64,000 nt of DNA, from positions 2,232,001 to 2,296,000 of the forward strand of contig OY723256.1 of assembly GCA_963210315.1 (NCBI GenBank), given 5' to 3'. The notes under the pieces were generated by a model that saw only the letters and a program-made list of their open reading frames with translations, ran no database searches and had not been told where the DNA came from. Positions 30,801 to 40,995 of the stretch are shown here, one piece after another. Origin of the DNA: Rhynchopus euleeides. Taxonomy: Eukaryota > Euglenozoa > Diplonemea > Diplonemida > Diplonemidae. A program made the position numbers and the translations under genes. The stretch's first letter is position 1. Each line of letters opens with the position of its first letter.

Positions 30801-33800
30801 CCACCCCACCCCACCCCCACTGAGGGGCCTTCGTTCTGTGCGAAGCTACCTTCTCACACCTTCTCCCTCGTAGGTTCTGTCCAAACCTGCTGGGAAAAAA
30901 TCCCCACAAAAAATGTACGCCACTGCACTGGCTGTCCCGCACGCAAGGTTCGTGGCTGTCGACACCAGAAGCAACTCACTCGGGCTGGGGCGTCAGGCGA
31001 GGGGGGAAGGGCTTCGTAGCGAAGTAGGTGGCGGGGGGGTTCAACACATGCGATTTATTTGTCTGATATGATCCTGTCGAGTATGTCCCACACACCCACA
31101 CACAGCAAAACACCCTGATGGCTTCCTTTTCGCTACAACCCTTGAACACCCTGTTTCATAAGCTTCGCAGTGCGGCGTGTGGACAACCCTCTTTGCGTTA
31201 AATGAGGTGCGCACAAGGATTGAAGGAAAAACAACGAGGCAGAATTGGGTCCCTGGCCTGATGAATGTTGCGTGCACTTCCTGCCAGCATGCAGAAAGTG
31301 TCCCAGTCGGGGGCTTGTCTGCTGTTTCCGACGGCAAGGGGGGGGTTTTTTTTGTTGTTGTTGAAAAGGGATTGCCAGGATGATGATGTTTGGTTGTGCG
31401 TGGCTTTGCCACAAACAACAGAGCAAAAAAATATATATCGGGTGGGGGAGGGAGAACTGGCGGGCTGTCGTGGCGTCCATTTTATATTCTTCTGACAGGC
31501 GCCTTTTGACACCATTTGTTTTCTTGGGTGCCCCTGCCGTGTCCCAACAGGTCATCTGTGCGAATATGTGCCCCAGTGTTGCCCGTGTCTGTTTGTTCCC
31601 TGATTCCTCGCAATGTTGAGGGCCCCGCTTTCCTGATCTGGATACAGCGGTGCAAAGCCGACTGAAGCGATGCCTGCCGATTTTTGTTCCTCCCGGAGAT
31701 AAGGCGCAGAAACTGATCTGTGTGGCTTCCGTCCTACCGCATCTGGGCAGGTGTGCCAGCCTCATGTCCCGTGTTGTGTCATTCGAACCTGGCCACCCTC
31801 AGCTGACGAAACAGGAATCAACCTTCCCCCACTCGTCGGTGGAGAGGATGGTTTTTCAGGTTGGCGGCTCCAGCGCATCATTTTTCACTGCGCTTAACGT
31901 GCGACTGCGGTGCGTCATGGCCGCTGTTATATACAAACACACACCACCACTTCAAATATTTTCACCCTTGCACCAGAGTAACATTCGATGCGCACTGAAT
32001 CACTTTAGAAATGATCGCGCCCGTGGTTCGTTTGGTTGTGTTGCGACACTGATCTCAGCGGTGTCGGGTGCCGCACCTTCGTAAAGCCTTAGCGTGAAGA
32101 GCATCTCGTCGGGGCACTGCCCAAAACAAAAGCGCGATCAATACATAGCGTAACGTAACGTGATGCAGCACACTGCTGCAGATGCCCGGTGAAAGTGTTC
32201 CACACGTCGCCAATCCACAAGCAACCCAAGCCCCTCTCATTGACCCGACACTAGTGGAGGTTAGGGTCGTCTCCAGACCTTTCCTTGCCTTCGACTTCAC
32301 TACCCCCAGCCCCCACCGAGAGTCGATGGGGTTTGACGCGGTGCGCGCATTGTTTGCCTCTCTCCTGTGCATCCTTTGCCCGTCGCACGTTCTGATTCTT
32401 GTTGCAATGTCGCCCCGCATGTTGCCTTATCTCCTGGGGGCAAACGTGCCGCATGCCTTTTGCCGCCCTGGCGGCTCTCCTTCCCTTTCTCGACACCACT
32501 GATGTGTTGCTCTTTGTGTGCTGACACCCCCTTTCGTGCGATCGACAACACAAATAGCGATCGCTTTTACTCCCCCCCCCCCTCAGGATCTGCTTCTCGC
32601 TTCGTTTTTACTCCATGAGCTGACCCCTGGGCTGACCCCCCCCCCCTGTTGCATTGATGGTTTGCACGACCCGCCCCTCGTCTTCTAAATACCCAAGAGC
32701 ATCCGCACCGATTCAGAGCAGGATACAGAGTTCAGAGTTTTTTTTCCTGTGGCCAGGCTGTCTATTGAGATGCCTCAGAGTGATGGCTGAGAAGAAGGAA
32801 GTCCAAACAAGGCTCCGAAACGGGAGCAAACACAAAGGCGTATTATGGATGCGGACAGCAAGAGGAATTAGGAACGGAAATTACCCCCGCAAATACAACA
32901 ACCCGCAAAACCCGCAGCATCTCCCCACCACCTCACAATGGAAAACAAAAAATGTGCGCCGAAAAATTGAACGAACATCCCGTGGGAAGCAAACACACCG
33001 TACTAGGACGGTATTTATTTTTCTTATCAAGCTGATCAGGAAACCACCACCGCCGCCACACCGCCTGAGTCAGAACGAAGATGGAGGGGGTACTCTTCTC
33101 TGAAAGAAGTCTCATCCGAGATGGGTTGTCCGGGAATACGCGCCGCCACCCCTCCCCCCCCCCTCGCCCCGGTTTGTTGAACAGGCTATCATCATCATGA
33201 CGATGCCTGCCAAAGGAACCCTCTCACGCCTGTTCTCAACACCCTGCGCAGCTCCCCCGCCCAATACCCTCCACTTCCTGCTCTCCTTGGCCAACACGCT
33301 TTCTCGGCCATCTGTCGTATCCTTTGCCTATCTGTCTCTCCCCAAAGACCACCGTAGCATCGCGCCCTGCCAAAGCTTCTGCTTCTCCTCGTTCATGAAT
33401 TTGGACATGTACGCAGGGCCACGATGCCAGCCACATCCCATTCACTTCGCAGCTTGCCTACTGAAGAACAGAATACCCGGCGCGTTCAGAAAAGTATCGT
33501 GCCAGAGGGGTGGTGGGGGGTGGGGTGCATCAAGAGTGGATTTTTTGGCTTCGCTTGGTGGCGGGGGGGGGGGGGGGGCCTGCGAAGCAAAATTGTTTGG
33601 ACTCGGTCGCGCTGCAACGCGTTTTAACAACAAAAGAAAAGGAGTGGTAGAGTCCACGCGGGGAGGGGGTCCGCACAGAGGGGTTGTCGGGATCATCACG
33701 GCTCGGGGCATGGCGCCTGCTCCAGCAGCGCGCCTGTCTCGGCCTTTGGAGGGACAATCGGCCGTGTGCCTTCCCAATGCGCCCCGAGGATATTTTTGTT

Positions 33801-34362
33801 TGGCAAACCAAATAGTGTAGGAAAAATCAATCAATCAATCAACTTGTCGCTTGAGTGATGTGGTCGCAAAGTTATGCTTGAGGAGGGCGGCGGTGGTGGT
33901 GGTGGTGGTGGGAACCCACACAGCCACACACGCCATTCCTGACTCTCGCCCCCGATCTGCACAAGAAGTCCGATGTTTTCAAATCCGCGTGCACCTTTTC
34001 TTCGAGCGTCAGTTTGTTTTGACGCAAATGTCACGGTCGCTCACCCGGGCGGCAGCGTTGGCGTCCAACCAATCTAGCGGTGGTAGCATTCCGAATGGAC
34101 TAGGTCCACCAACGTCTAGATCGGATGCTGACACACAAGAGTATAATGAACGGAACGAATATGGAGAAGGTGTGTGTGTACTTTCACGAAGAGGTTCATG
34201 CTTTTATCAGAAGGGGTGGCAATTCTGTGTGAAGATGTCGACGCATCAAACAAACTGCAAGTGGAGGAAGAAGGCTGCAGAGCTGAAGAGTCGTGTTGCA
34301 GCTGCAGCCGACTCAGTTTCTGCCTTGTTGTTGCCACACCCCCGAACTCGTCTGGCACTCAG
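27879..34362. other. Long gene-free spacer
   Basis: Dominated by homopolymer C and G runs (28327-28347, 29360-29382, 29949-29965, 30541-30555, 33561-33578) and CT-rich blocks. The 635-codon frame at 28966-30873 is carried through these runs and has no recognisable domain. No RNA gene was recognised. Confidence 0.5.
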
Positions 34363-34682
34363 TAGCGAGGCGTCCCTATATCAGTGTCAAAAGGTCTCCT
34401 TAACTTATCATAGATCCTTATCATAGACAGCTATAGGGGGTCCTCGCTACGAGTCACTGTGAGTCACGAGTCGTCAGTGTTCAGCCAAACATGGCTGACT
34501 TCTCACTTTTTCTCACTCAGTCACACTTGGTAGCGAGGGCCCCCATATGAAGTCAAAAAATATTGTTGATATGGGGGGTCCTCGCTACGAGTCACTGTGA
34601 GTCACGAGTCGTCAGTGTTCAGCCAAACATGGCTGACTTCTCACTTTTTCTCACTCAGTCACACTTGGTAGCGAGGGCCCCC
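34363..34682. mobile_element. Tandem cluster of TAGCGAGG foldback MITEs
   Basis: TAGCGAGGCGTCCCTATA (34363) faces TATAGGGGGTCCTCGCTA (34432-34449). Two ~110 bp units (34436-34544 and 34573-34682) follow, each bounded by GGGGG-TCCTCGCTA and TAGCGAGG-GCCCCC and nearly identical inside (ACGAGTCACTGTGAGTCACG, CCAAACATGGCTGACTTC). They are separated by ~28 A/T-rich bases. Non-autonomous, with no ORF. Confidence 0.7.
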
Positions 34683-37600
34683 ATGGTGTTGTTATGTTTT
34701 GCGGTTATCTTTTTATGAACACCGTCTGCGTCGGAAACGCGATGTGACGGCCCCCGACATCCCCCATTATTTGACCATTCACAACCCCCGAACGAACCCC
34801 TGCTGCAAACTCTGGTAAACGAGATGGTGCTAGCAGGGGAACCGAAAACAGCCCACCCTGCCTCTGGGAACATCAATTTCTCCCCGGTTGAGCGACGACC
34901 CAGGTACACATAACGCGGATTTGCGTTCTTGTTTGTCCCAACCGTACGCAGTCTTCAGATGCGGCACGTCAGTGGTGCAGCCCTCGAGTCAGTGAGACGG
35001 CAGTGCGCTAGCGCATGCGCCTCAACACTTCGCCTCGTGAGGACCAGCACTGTGTGGTGAAAAGGAAAGTGATGATGAACGCAGGCCGTGTCCCACACGG
35101 GCCCCGATCAGCGGAGATAATGAACCTACCACCTGCTGACGGCATGGCCAAACCGTGTCGGTGTCTGGTTGTGTGCAACACGAGAGTGTTGATCGTGAAC
35201 AACAGAAGAAAACAAACAACACCATCCCATGGCATCGGGACGAAAGGTCCAGCACCCACGCAGGGTGTTATTTTCTTCGGGTGATGCTGATCCTGTCCCT
35301 CGCACGGCGCCGTGGTGTGTGTGTGGCAGAATGTCGCATCAAGAGATTCTGCTCGACCTGTCCTACACCGCTGCAAAGGGGGAAGGAACGTACAGCAGAC
35401 CCCGCTCGGTGCATTCCACGCCGAAGGAGAAAAGAAATGAAAAACGAAAAAAGATTCCGTGTGCGCGTGGTCTTCATGTCTTTATGTCTTGAGGTGAAGG
35501 ATTGCTTTTTTTTTGTTATAAAAAGTCCGTTCTCAACTTATCGGAGAAGAAGAAGAAGAAAAAAGCTCGTCCCGCCACGCTGCGTGGTCCCCAAATATCA
35601 AGCGAAGAAGAAATACGCCCCCCCTCCTCCCGACACTCTGGAACCAGAAGCCCCTATCCACCACCCCCACTGCTGCTGAAGAGGCTCGATCGCCGCCCCC
35701 AACGAAGAAGCGGGCTTCTATCAACCACATCCGGCTTCCAGGGGAATTTGCACCTCGAGCGCAGACTGCAGCCGCACACCGATCACTGGGCTGCCTGTTG
35801 GCCACGTCAGACTAGCGTTGGTGTGGATGTGATCCTCATGGGGCGAACAGGTCATCTGCAGCAGATCACGGGCTGGTTTTCGTGCACGTTTTGTCGTGGG
35901 TTGCGTGCAAACGGCAGTGAAAATATGCGGATCATATCAGTGTTGCAGCACAGCTCCTTCGGGCGGGCTGCCGTGGCACATAGCAAAACGATGATAGCAA
36001 AGGTGTGCAGGCCACCAGACTGCAAAATCAAACACGGAAACAATGATTCAAACACAGATCGCAGCACAGCGTGGATCCCTCCCTCCCTGCCCGTTCTTCA
36101 CGACTTCACGACTTTCCAACCCTGCCTCCCTTCTTAGCTTAGGCTAGACCCCTGATCATCAAGTTGCAATGTGGTGTCGTTCGAAAAAGTCACTGTCACT
36201 ATCATCACAACATCCATGAGTACGAAACAAACGTAGTTTGCTTGGCGTGTGGCATTGTCGGGTAGCAGACAAGGCGGAGCCAGGTTTCCGATTCTGGCCC
36301 GTTGTTCGTGCATCTGGCTCTGCAGCAAAGGGTGGTATCAAAGAACGAACGAACCGTCGCATCATCGTGCACAAACTCTCTCTGCCTGGTTCGTCTTGGC
36401 CTCAGGTAGGTTGGCTGTCGGGCACGCGGAGCACGAGGAGAAGGAAAAAAAAGACAGCAAAAATGTCACCGTACGAAGAAAAAAAAATAGCCACGCAACT
36501 CGCCGAGCAGGGGTGGCAAAACTACAAACACCGCGAGTTCTTTTTTTTTTTGACAAGAGTCACGACCCTTTCCCTCCCACCCTGAGGCAAGCTGTGCCGA
36601 CGCTGCGAAGGCTGAACCATGCTGCAGCCGGATCCCCCAGTCCCCCCGTTTCCGATCTGTTGGAATGGCATCTGTGGGGGAGGGGGCAGTGGCGGTGGTG
36701 GGCCTGCATACGACACGAGGGGGGGTGGGGGAGTTGGGGAGGTTCGGGGCCCAAGAGGGGCGTCGGTGGTGGGGAGGTACCTGACGTCCCGAGACATCGC
36801 CACACAGAAAATGTCACCTGATAACCGTTCGGGATTTTCTTCCCCCCCCCCTCCTTCCTTCTCCTCCCCCCCCCCCATGTAGACGCACACAGGGGAACCC
36901 TTTCCTTTTTTTTCCTATTTCTAATCTACGCCACCATTGCTTACACCCCCACTCCCCTCCCCGACCCCACACCAACCCACCCCGTCAAAATAGTCCAGAA
37001 GACCCTCGAAAACAGCGAAGGATGGTTCTCTCTCACACAGGGGGGAGGGAGTGGGGGCTGCGGACAGCAGCCGCGGCCATAGTCAAAAAAATCGTTCACA
37101 TCGTTCAATCCCCAATCTCAGCGAACGGATCAGCAGTACGCATCGTACTGCACTACACCTATCAACGACCCTACCCTGCCCCCCACTCCTCTGATTGTCG
37201 CGTTAAAGAGCAGCATTTGGTTTTGAAGTTGCCCCACACACCCTCCAAGCATTCCCTCAGCACCCTCCTCCACCCATTTTGTGAGTGAAAAAAAAATATA
37301 AAGCAGGGGATAAGATAGGTCTGGTTTTCCGGTTTTCAAAACCAGGGTTTCCCGGTTCCCGGTTTTCTGGAAAAAAAAAAAAGGTCGGTCTCATTTTTGG
37401 CGGTTTTTTTTGTGATTTTGGGACAGTAAAACAGTCAGAAAAAACGCCATAAAAAAATAGAAAGTGACCCCATCGTGATCCGCACAGAGCTCCAATAGTC
37501 CAAAGAAGGCAGAGAAGCGGAGAAGAAAAATGGACCTAGCGGGTGGCCCGGTGGGTGGTGATGCCCTCGTCATGCAGGTCTCTTCTGTTTTGAAGGTGCA

Positions 37601-37990
37601 CACATGGTGGACTCCAGCCACCATGTCTAAGAGGGAGTCTAAGACTGCAGTCTGGAGGGCTGAGACGAGAACTCAAACGACTTTCAAGCAGTCTTGAAGG
37701 TCGCCAAGCCTATTGGGGGCAACTAACAGATGAGATTTGTTTGTTGCCTGTCGTCACAGCTAGGTGCCCATCTCTTCGATAACGGAATGTGTGCAGAGAT
37801 CTCGTGGACCCTTTGGCCATTCTGTCGTGCACCCACTCCACCCACAACGCACACCTGTCACGAGTGGTCGCTCCCCCGTCCTCCTCCACCCTGAAGGTTG
37901 AACCCTCAAGGACCAGTGATCTCCTGCTGGCCGGGCTGCGATACAGCGAAGCCTTCCTACTTACAAGCGAATCCAGACTGTAGGGAACAG
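34683..37990. other. Gene-free spacer
   Basis: Mixed-composition spacer with GAAGAAGAAGAA near 35546-35565, C-runs at 36842-36876 and an odd stretch of alternating GGTTTTCC/AAAACC near 37317-37372. Frames are short and unlike the real genes. Confidence 0.5.
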
Positions 37991-38045
37991 ATGTTCACTA
38001 CCGTGGCCTCCGGCGGCTGGGGGGCTCCGCCCCCCAGACCCCCCT
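37991..38045 (+). repeat. 56 bp GC-rich hairpin repeat, copy 1
   Basis: ATGTTCACTACCGTGGCC followed by CCGGCGGCTGGGGGGC-TCC-GCCCCCCAGACCCCC. The G6/C6 hairpin is very stable. Reverse-orientation copies are at 52281-52336 and 52453-52508, with minor substitutions. Confidence 0.75.
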
Positions 38046-39596
38046 GTGTAAAAGCATTGCACCAGACCGGTTTTTTGGGCGAGAGTCCAAACTTTCAAAG
38101 CAGCTGCTGCGCCTGCCCCACCAAGCAGCCTCAGTACGACAGGACGCGCGCAGGCACCGGGCCCTCTCAGATTCTGGGAGGGTTTGCGCGGGTCGCGCGC
38201 GCCGAAGGCGCGCGCGAAAAATTTTCAAAACCAGAAAAACCGGAAAACGGCGCCAGAAAAAAAGTCTATCTTATACCCTGTATAAAGGGATGAAAAAAAA
38301 GAAGAGGGCCCGGCTCTGCACACGCTTTCTTCTCTTCTCTGCATCGTTTTTTTGCCCCTGACTCGTCCTCCCGACCCCCCTTCCTTACCCCCACCCCCAC
38401 CCCTGCAACTTTCATCCTCTTCGTCTCTGCCTTGAGGTAGGGCCAGGGTGTGGTGAAGGTCTGTCGATGGGGCGTTGTTTGTGCGCCAAAACCGGGTCAA
38501 CAAATCTCATGTGTTTTGCCTGATGAAGGTTGGTGCGAATGTGCGCACAGTCATAGCAACAAGGCAACGTAGGTTGTGTTTGTCCGGACCTGGCAGGGGC
38601 GAGTGGGGGCACGGAGGCCAGTCAGGGCGTCGCCGAGAAATCGTGCAAAAAAAATGCATTCACAACACCACATCTTCTACCTCTGGGCGATACGGTGGTC
38701 ATCTCCTGGGCCCTTCCACTTTATAGTCCCAATTCATCATCTAAAAAGCAACACCGTCGGGGGCAACCGCCAGCAAAGGGCGCTGCTGCCTGTGGAAAAA
38801 AAGTTCAAGGGGGAAAATCTAAAAAAAATCTAAAAAAAATCTAAAAAAAATCTAAAAAAAATCTAAAAAAAATCTAAAAATAACAGCAAACAACACACCA
38901 GGTTCTATCGACTCCAATAACAAGTCTAATCATGCAACATTCTACTTCCACCACCCCGATTCCCACACACCTACCCACCCCCCCACACGTCGCACACACG
39001 CACGTAGTAGGGTAAAGCAAAGGTTTGTCCCACCTCTCAAGTGCTGTTGTAGTTTCGGCCTTCCAACTATAGCCCCTCTCTCACGTCCACGCGTGGAAGT
39101 TGTATCTTGTGAAGAAACGCTTCTGCATTTATCCCCCCCCGAGGAAAGACACACTCGACGCGGTACTCCGGGATCGGACTACCGCATCGTGCATGCATGT
39201 GGCTATTATGCAAGATGCATGAAGGTGAATGACGAAAGGGTAAAAAAAAGGTGGGTGTCTCACGTAGCACCTTGGTTTTCTCGATGTTGATTTCCCACCC
39301 CCACCCTCCCGGAAAGGAAGGTTTTATGGGGAGACACTGGCCTGCATTCGTTCAAAGTGGGGAAGCTTTCAAAAAAAATATATCAAAGTCAATTTGGTTG
39401 GTGTGGATAAAATCGAGAGAAAAAAAATACCCCCCTTTTTTTTTGGGGAGCTGAGCTGGCTCAGAGCTGGGGTGGGTGAGTGTGTGTGGTTCATATTCGC
39501 AGCTGATTTCCCGAGACGGGGATTTTGTGTTCTTTCTCTCTTTTTCCGATACTTGTTTGTGTGGGGCGGGGGGGGGGGGGGGTGAGTGGGGTTACT
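38046..39596. other. Gene-free spacer with an A-rich tandem array
   Basis: Includes a GCGCGC-rich patch (38187-38217), six copies of an 11 bp AATCTAAAAAA unit (about 38814-38878) and a G-run just before the nested complex (39568-39582). No gene was seen. Confidence 0.55.
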
Positions 39597-39774
39597 CACG
39601 GTGGGATCTTGTAAATTTTACATGTATAACTACAAGTATATACATGTATTATACATGTATAATACTTGCATGTCAACTATTATACATGTATAATACATGT
39701 ATATGCCTGAAATATACATGTAAAATACATGTATATCAAGTAAAAATACAAGTATAATACTTGCATGTCAACTA

Positions 39775-40623
39775 CCGTATACGTAAATATTATGGAACGT
39801 AAATATTATGGAACGCCGGGTGGGGTAATCAGGCTGGGGGAAAAAACAACAAATCACAACGAATCACACCCGATCACAACAAATCACAACGCCAAATGTT
39901 GTGATTTGTTGTGATTTGTTGCGATTTGTTGCGATTTGTTGTGGCCAGTTGTGATTTGTTGCGACCAGTTGTGACGACTTGTGACCCTTTTGTGATGAGT
40001 TGTGATGAGTTGTGATGAGGTGTGATCTGTTGTGATCTGTTGTGATCGCGATCCAAAATTTCAAAAATTTAAAATTTTGGATCGCGATCACAACAGATCA
40101 CAACAGATCACACCTCATCACAACTCATCACAAAAGGGTCACAAGTCGTCACAACTGGTCACAACAAATCACACCACGTCACACCTAGTCACAACAAATC
40201 ACAACTGGCCGCAACAAATCGCAAAAAATCACAACAAATCACAACATTTGCCTTGTGATTTGTTGTGATCTGTTGTGATCGGGTGTGATTTGTTGTGATT
40301 TGTTGTTTTTTTCCCCAGCCTGATTACCCCAAACGGGCCCATTTTTGGCCGGTCCGTTCCATAATATTTACAGGGCCAGTTGGGGACTCGGTGGTGAGGA
40401 CGGCTTGCGTCAGGAATCGCGCGAAAAGTGCACGAGTAGGTCCCGTCAGGGACTCTGTATGCCGTCCGATCACCTGGTCCAAGTCCCCGAGTCGCAGAAA
40501 GCCCTGTAAATATTATGGAACGAAAAAAATCTGGAACGCCAACCCACCAGCGTTCCAAAATATTTACGTTCCATAATATTTACGTTCCATAATATTTACG
40601 TTCCAAAATATTTACGTATACGG
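39775..40623. mobile_element. CCGTATACG element flanked by TA (849 bp)
   Basis: The ends CCGTATACGTAAATATT and AATATTTACGTATACGG are inverted, with TA on both sides (39773-39774 and 40624-40625). Subterminal repeats ATTATGGAACGTAAATATT occur at both ends. It carries the palindromic element 39821-40331 inside. TA duplication suggests a Tc1/mariner-type mobiliser. Confidence 0.75.
39821..40331. mobile_element. Palindromic TGGGGTAATCAGG element, copy 1 (511 bp)
   Basis: TGGGGTAATCAGGCTGGGG at the left is matched exactly inverted at the right. The interior is made of degenerate (TTGTGAT)n and its complement, folding around an A/T centre at about 40060. Almost the whole element is one hairpin. 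The 5 bp flanks do not match in this copy. Confidence 0.75.
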
Positions 40624-40663
40624 TATTATACTTGTATTTTTACTTGATATACATGTATTTTAT

Positions 40664-40993
40664 ATTACGCATTTTCAATACTTTACGCCTTTTCCACCTA
40701 AATTGCGTTAAGTTATTTTCCATTATTTTACGCTATTTTCATATTTAACGCTATTTTTCTCATATTTAACGCTATTTTCTCATATTTAACGCTATTTTTT
40801 TCACATTGCTCTTAGTCGGCGCAAAGTATTGAAAATTTGTAACATAAAAACTAGTATTAATTTTAAATAAAAACGATTATTATTACTTCCCATGAGGCCA
40901 GGTTCCTCGTGGGTGCGTATTTCACTCGCTTCGCTCGTGAAATACGCCCACTCGGAACCTGGCCTCATGGGCGTAAAATAATGCGTTTTTATT
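40664..40993. repeat. AT-rich island with ~20 bp tandem repeats and an 86 bp hairpin
   Basis: CATATTTAACGCTATTTTTC is repeated with small variations (40739-40800). A long inverted repeat CCCATGAGGCCAGGTTCC / GGAACCTGGCCTCATGGG (about 40889-40971) encloses GCGTATTTCAC-loop-GTGAAATACGC. Confidence 0.65.
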
Positions 40994-40995
40994 TA

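Noticed and set aside
28966-30873. 635-codon plus-strand frame
   Set aside because: It passes through long C and G runs, consists of Pro/Gly/Arg/Ser low complexity and lacks the codon bias of the real genes.
39896-40280. Regularly spaced TTGTGAT repeats resembling a CRISPR array
   Set aside because: The repeats are short, degenerate and palindromically arranged within a foldback element, with no spacers and a eukaryotic context.
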